From positions 1 through 64,000 of the forward strand of contig SCTY01000075.1 in NCBI GenBank assembly GCA_004297625.1: a DNA stretch of 64,000 nucleotides. Direction: 5' to 3'. Origin of the DNA: Betaproteobacteria bacterium. GTDB taxonomy: Bacteria > Pseudomonadota > Gammaproteobacteria > Burkholderiales > SG8-39. Shown in pieces: positions 61,123-64,000 of the stretch. Position 1 is the first letter of the stretch. The number at the start of each line of letters is the position of its first letter. Below the pieces are notes generated by a model. The model had not been told where the DNA came from, did no database searches, and was given only the letters and a program-made list of their open reading frames with translations. A program made the position numbers and the translations under genes.

Positions 61123-62037
61123 ATGGATCGACAGATCGAGCTGATCGGCGCGGCGTGGGGCCTCGGCGGGGCCGATCCGGGGTGTGCGCAGGCTCCCGCG
61201 GCGCTCGCGCCGCTTCTCGTCGAGCGCCTCGCGCGCTGCGGCGCACGCGCCCTACCCGGTCCGATCCTCGAGCCCTCGCCGAGCGAGCGGCGCAAGCAGC
61301 TGGCGGTAAGCAGGCTATGCGGGCTGCTCGCTTCCGCGGTCGCCGATTCGCTGCGCCACGGCCGGCTGCCTTGCGTGCTGGGCGGCGACCACAGCTGCGC
61401 CGGCGGGACCTGGACCGGCGTCGCGCGGGCGATGGACCACAGGAATTTCGGGTTGATCTGGGTGGACGCGCACATGGACAGCCACACGCCGCGCACCAGC
61501 CCCACCGGCCGCCTGCACGGCATGCCGCTCGCGTGGCTGCTCGGGCAAGACGACGACTTGCTCTACGGTCTGGCCGCCGGCGTCGTGCACCCGAGCCACG
61601 TCGCTCTGGTGGGCGTGCGCAGCTTCGAGCCCGAGGAAGCCGAGCGCCTCGATCGCCTCGGGGTGCGCGTTTTCCACATGGACGAAGTGCGCAGGCGCGG
61701 GCTCGAACCGGTTTTCGCGGACGCGCTGGCGATCGCCACCACGGATACCGCCGGCTTCGGAGTGAGCATCGATCTTGACGCGATCACGCCCGAGGAGGCG
61801 CCTGGCGTGGCCACGCCCGCGACCGGGGGCCTCGGAGGAGCGGAGCTCGCGCGCGCGCTCGGGACGATAAGCGGCCGGGCCGATCTCATGGCGGTGGAGC
61901 TCGTCGAGTACTGCCCGCGCCTGGACCGCGAGGGACGCAGCGCGCGCGTCGCGGTCGACGTGCTCGCCGCGGCGCTATGCGGGGCGCGCCACGATGCGCA
62001 CGTCGTCGCCGAGGCGCTCCAGCGACACGATTCTTAG
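61123..62037 (+). CDS. Arginase/ureohydrolase family protein
   Basis: A 304-residue metalloenzyme of the arginase fold. The manganese-site motifs are present: CVLGGDHSCAGG (H90), WVDAHMDSHT (D115, H117, D119) and SIDLDAITPEEAPG (near 218). The sequence fits arginase best, hydrolysing arginine to ornithine and urea, but agmatinase or formimidoylglutamase activity cannot be excluded. It diverges from the SPW gene and runs tail to tail into ribD with a 63-base overlap of coding sequence. Confidence 0.88.
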   Translation: MDRQIELIGAAWGLGGADPGCAQAPAALAPLLVERLARCGARALPGPILEPSPSERRKQLAVSRLCGLLASAVADSLRHGRLPCVLGGDHSCAGGTWTGVARAMDHRNFGLIWVDAHMDSHTPRTSPTGRLHGMPLAWLLGQDDDLLYGLAAGVVHPSHVALVGVRSFEPEEAERLDRLGVRVFHMDEVRRRGLEPVFADALAIATTDTAGFGVSIDLDAITPEEAPGVATPATGGLGGAELARALGTISGRADLMAVELVEYCPRLDREGRSARVAVDVLAAALCGARHDAHVVAEALQRHDS

Positions 62038-63057
62038 CCGCGGCCTGTCCTGCAGGGATGCGAACGCGGGTAGATCGAGCATGCCCTGCGCGCCATCCCC
62101 GAGAAAGCTCGGGTTCAGGTAAACGAGAAATTCGTCGACGCACCCTTCGCGCACCAGCGAGCCGTTCAGCTTGAACCCCGCCTCGACGTGCAGCTCGTTG
62201 ATCCCGCGGCGCGCGAGCTCCTCGAGCATGCGCGGCAACTCCACTTTTCCCTGCGCGTTGGGCAGCACCACGAGCTCCGCATTGCCGGGAGCCGGCCCCT
62301 GCCGGGCGGCAAAGATGAGAATCCGCTCGCCCTGAAGAATCCGGGCGCCGTGCGGCGTTTCCAGCCTGCTGTCGATGACCACGCGCAGCGGTTGCCGCGG
62401 TGTATCGATTTCGCGCACCGTGAGCTGCGGGTCGTCGGCTTTTACCGTGCCGATGCCCGTGAGGATGGCGCACGCGCGCGCGCGCCAGCGGTGCCCGTCG
62501 CGCCGCGCCTCGGGTCCCGTGATCCATTGCGAGATGCCGTTGGCGAGCGCCGTGCGCCCGTCGAGCGTCGCCGCGACCTTGAGGCGCACCCACGGGCGTC
62601 GGCGCTCCACGCGGGAGAGAAAGCCGAGGTTCAGCTCGCGCGCTTCGGCTTCCATGAGCCCGTGCTCGAAGCGCACACCCCCCGCAGCGAGCGCATCGCC
62701 GCCGCGCGCGGCCGGCGGGTTCGGATCGCGCAGGGCGGCCACGACGCGCGCCACGCCGGCGCGGGTCAGCGCTTCGACGCAAGGCGGCGTGCGGCCGTGA
62801 TGGTTGCAGGGCTCGAGGTTCACGTAGACGGTCGCGCCTCGCGCGTTCGCACCCGCCTGATTCAAGGCCAAAACTTCAGCGTGAGGCTCGCCCGCTCTTG
62901 CGTGCCAGCCCTCGCCGACGACCGTCTCGCCCTGCGTGATCACGCAGCCGACGCGCGGGTTCGGCGTAGTAGTGAAAAGCCCGCGCGCGGCGAGCTCGAG
63001 CGCGCGGCGCATCATGGCATGGTCGAACGCGCCGAAGGAAGAACTGCGGGCGCTCAC
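61975..63057 (-). CDS. ribD: Bifunctional riboflavin biosynthesis deaminase/reductase
   Basis: A 360-residue enzyme carrying out the second and third steps of riboflavin synthesis. The N-terminal deaminase has zinc ligands H59 (PHAEV), C84 and C93 (EPCNHHGRTPPC). The C-terminal reductase has VRLKVAATLDGRTALANG, ITGIGTVKADDPQLTVR-like ILTGIGTVKADDPQL and LHVEAGFKLNGSLV. The linking DPNP motif is followed by the atypical PAARGGDAL. It starts at GTG 63057, overlapping the nrdR stop (GTGA). Confidence 0.95.
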   Translation of the reverse strand: MSARSSSFGAFDHAMMRRALELAARGLFTTTPNPRVGCVITQGETVVGEGWHARAGEPHAEVLALNQAGANARGATVYVNLEPCNHHGRTPPCVEALTRAGVARVVAALRDPNPPAARGGDALAAGGVRFEHGLMEAEARELNLGFLSRVERRRPWVRLKVAATLDGRTALANGISQWITGPEARRDGHRWRARACAILTGIGTVKADDPQLTVREIDTPRQPLRVVIDSRLETPHGARILQGERILIFAARQGPAPGNAELVVLPNAQGKVELPRMLEELARRGINELHVEAGFKLNGSLVREGCVDEFLVYLNPSFLGDGAQGMLDLPAFASLQDRPRLRIVSLERLGDDVRIVARPA

Positions 63058-63521
63058 TTGCGCCGTTTTTTGCCGGCTTTGACTTCCTGCACCGCCTCGC
63101 GGAAATCGTCCGGCGACTCGAAGCTGCGGTACACGGACGCGAAGCGGATATAGGCGATCTTGTCGAGCTTGGCGAGCTCGCGCATGACGAAGTCGCCGAC
63201 GCGGCTGGTCGGCACTTCGCGCTCGCCGAGCGAGCGCAGGCGCTCGATGACCCGGTCGACCGCGGCCTCGATCTCCTCGGTGGCCACCGGGCGCTTGCGC
63301 AGCGCGAGCATCATGCTGCCCATGATCTTGTCGCGGTCGAAGTCGGTGCGGCTGCCGTCCTTCTTGATCAGGCGCGGCATCTTGAGGTCGACGCGCTCGT
63401 AGGTGGTGAAGCGCTTTTCGCATTGCACGCATTTCCTGCGGCGGCGGATGGTGTTCGCCTCGAGGTTCGCCCGGGTGTCGACCACCTGGGTATCCTCGGA
63501 GCCGCAGAAGGGGCACTTCAT
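63054..63521 (-). CDS. nrdR: Transcriptional repressor NrdR
   Basis: A 155-residue repressor of ribonucleotide reductase genes. It has a zinc ribbon (C3, C6, C31, C34) with the RRRRKC stretch, then an ATP-cone (KDGSRTDFDRDKIMGSMMLALRK...) that senses ATP/dATP. It is coupled to glyA upstream (ATGA) and to ribD downstream (GTGA), the usual glyA-nrdR-ribD order. Confidence 0.97.
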   Translation of the reverse strand: MKCPFCGSEDTQVVDTRANLEANTIRRRRKCVQCEKRFTTYERVDLKMPRLIKKDGSRTDFDRDKIMGSMMLALRKRPVATEEIEAAVDRVIERLRSLGEREVPTSRVGDFVMRELAKLDKIAYIRFASVYRSFESPDDFREAVQEVKAGKKRRK

Positions 63522-64000
63522 GCGTACACGGGAAATCTGGCGCAGAGCGCCTTGACTTCGGCGGCGACGCGCGCGACGTGGGCCTCGTCGGCCGGCCGCT
63601 CGAGCACGTCGGCGATGAGGTGCGCGAGCTTTTCGGCCTCGGGCTTGCGCAACCCGCGCGTGGTCATCGCGGGGGAGCCGATGCGCACGCCGCTCGTCAC
63701 GGTCGGCTTCTCCGGGTCGTTCGGAATCGCGTTCTTGTTCACGGTGATGTGCGCGCGGCCGAGCGCCGCTTCGGCGTCCTTGCCGGTGATGCGCTTCTTG
63801 CGCAGATCGAGAAGGAAAAGATGGCAGTCGGTGCGCCCGGAGACCACGCGCAGCCCGCGCTCGACGAGCACCGCCGCCATGGTTCGGGCGTTCTCGATCA
63901 CCTGTTCCTGGTACTTCCTGAAATCCGGCTTCAGCGCCTCGCCGAGCGCCACCGCCTTCGCGGCGATGACGTGCATCAGCGGCCCGCCCTGCAAGCCGGG
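63518..64000 (-). CDS. glyA: Serine hydroxymethyltransferase (3' part)
   Basis: The C-terminal third (about 160 residues) of SHMT; the rest lies beyond the window edge. Family features are QGGPLMHVIAAKAVALGEALKPDF, VSGRTDCHLFLLDLR, GITVNKNAIPNDP-like ITVNKNAIPNDPEKPTVTSGVR and IGSPAMTTRG. It interconverts serine and glycine with tetrahydrofolate and uses pyridoxal phosphate. Its stop codon overlaps the nrdR start. Confidence 0.96.
   Translation of the reverse strand, partial: PGLQGGPLMHVIAAKAVALGEALKPDFRKYQEQVIENARTMAAVLVERGLRVVSGRTDCHLFLLDLRKKRITGKDAEAALGRAHITVNKNAIPNDPEKPTVTSGVRIGSPAMTTRGLRKPEAEKLAHLIADVLERPADEAHVARVAAEVKALCARFPVYA

Overview
The window is about 67% GC by eye, is densely packed, and reads as chromosomal DNA of a betaproteobacterium (Burkholderiales/Nitrosomonadales-like; inference from gene content). 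Pointers are the icd - cold-shock - clpS - clpA block, coaBC-dut next to radC-rpmB-rpmG, a single-chain PntA, a phasin gene, TRAP transporters with Tat-exported binding proteins, rsmB-DUF3108-purN, and nrdR-ribD downstream of glyA. Many genes overlap by 4 bases (ATGA/GTGA), so long co-transcribed runs are likely. I see no tRNA, rRNA, CRISPR array, insertion sequence or recombinase gene.

Layout. 0-3 kb: DUF3025 protein, DUF1269-like membrane protein, RNase P RNA (rnpB) and an HD-domain protein packed directly behind it. 3-10 kb (minus strand): a NhaD-like antiporter, two Tat-dependent TRAP binding proteins, dctQ/dctM, an amidase and a 55-residue membrane protein; an intrinsic terminator lies between the second binding-protein gene and dctQM. 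10-13.5 kb: an overlapping operon of a C26 gamma-glutamyl hydrolase, a Kef-like antiporter and a YbdK-type carboxylate-amine ligase. 13.5-19.3 kb: pntA-pntB, a fused binding-protein/permease of the osmoprotectant ABC type without an ATPase, and a PAS-PAS-GGDEF diguanylate cyclase. 19.4-27.1 kb: hyi-glcD-glcE-glcF (hydroxypyruvate/glycolate metabolism) running on into a molybdopterin oxidoreductase and a histone-deacetylase-like hydrolase. Divergently, 27.1-29.1 kb: TauE/SafE permease, a small membrane protein and a PuuD-type membrane protein.

29-53 kb is mostly housekeeping: icd, csp, clpSA, dut-coaBC, radC, rpmBG, a fatty-acid desaturase, rsmB-DUF3108-purN-GumN/TraB-fumC, pirin and thioredoxin, gluQRS, an EamA transporter, a phasin with a clear promoter, a CinA-like protein, a peroxiredoxin-glutaredoxin fusion, an EI24 membrane protein and the helicase gene hrpA.

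53.2-60.0 kb is an accessory island set between hrpA and ribE. It carries a stand-alone HSDR_N (type I restriction R N-terminal) nuclease, a Panacea antitoxin with a small toxin candidate, an unknown 171-residue protein, and a tightly coupled set: AlbA_2 protein, DUF5677 protein, HEPN-like protein and a 41-residue membrane peptide, then a membrane-anchored protein. The far end of the island appears to keep a displaced copy of the 3' end of ribE, sharing a 10-bp identical core with ribE itself, which suggests site-specific insertion into ribE. 60-64 kb returns to core genes: ribE, SPW-repeat protein, an arginase-family protein, ribD, nrdR and the 3' part of glyA. The island is the best place to look for an undescribed, probably defence-related, system.
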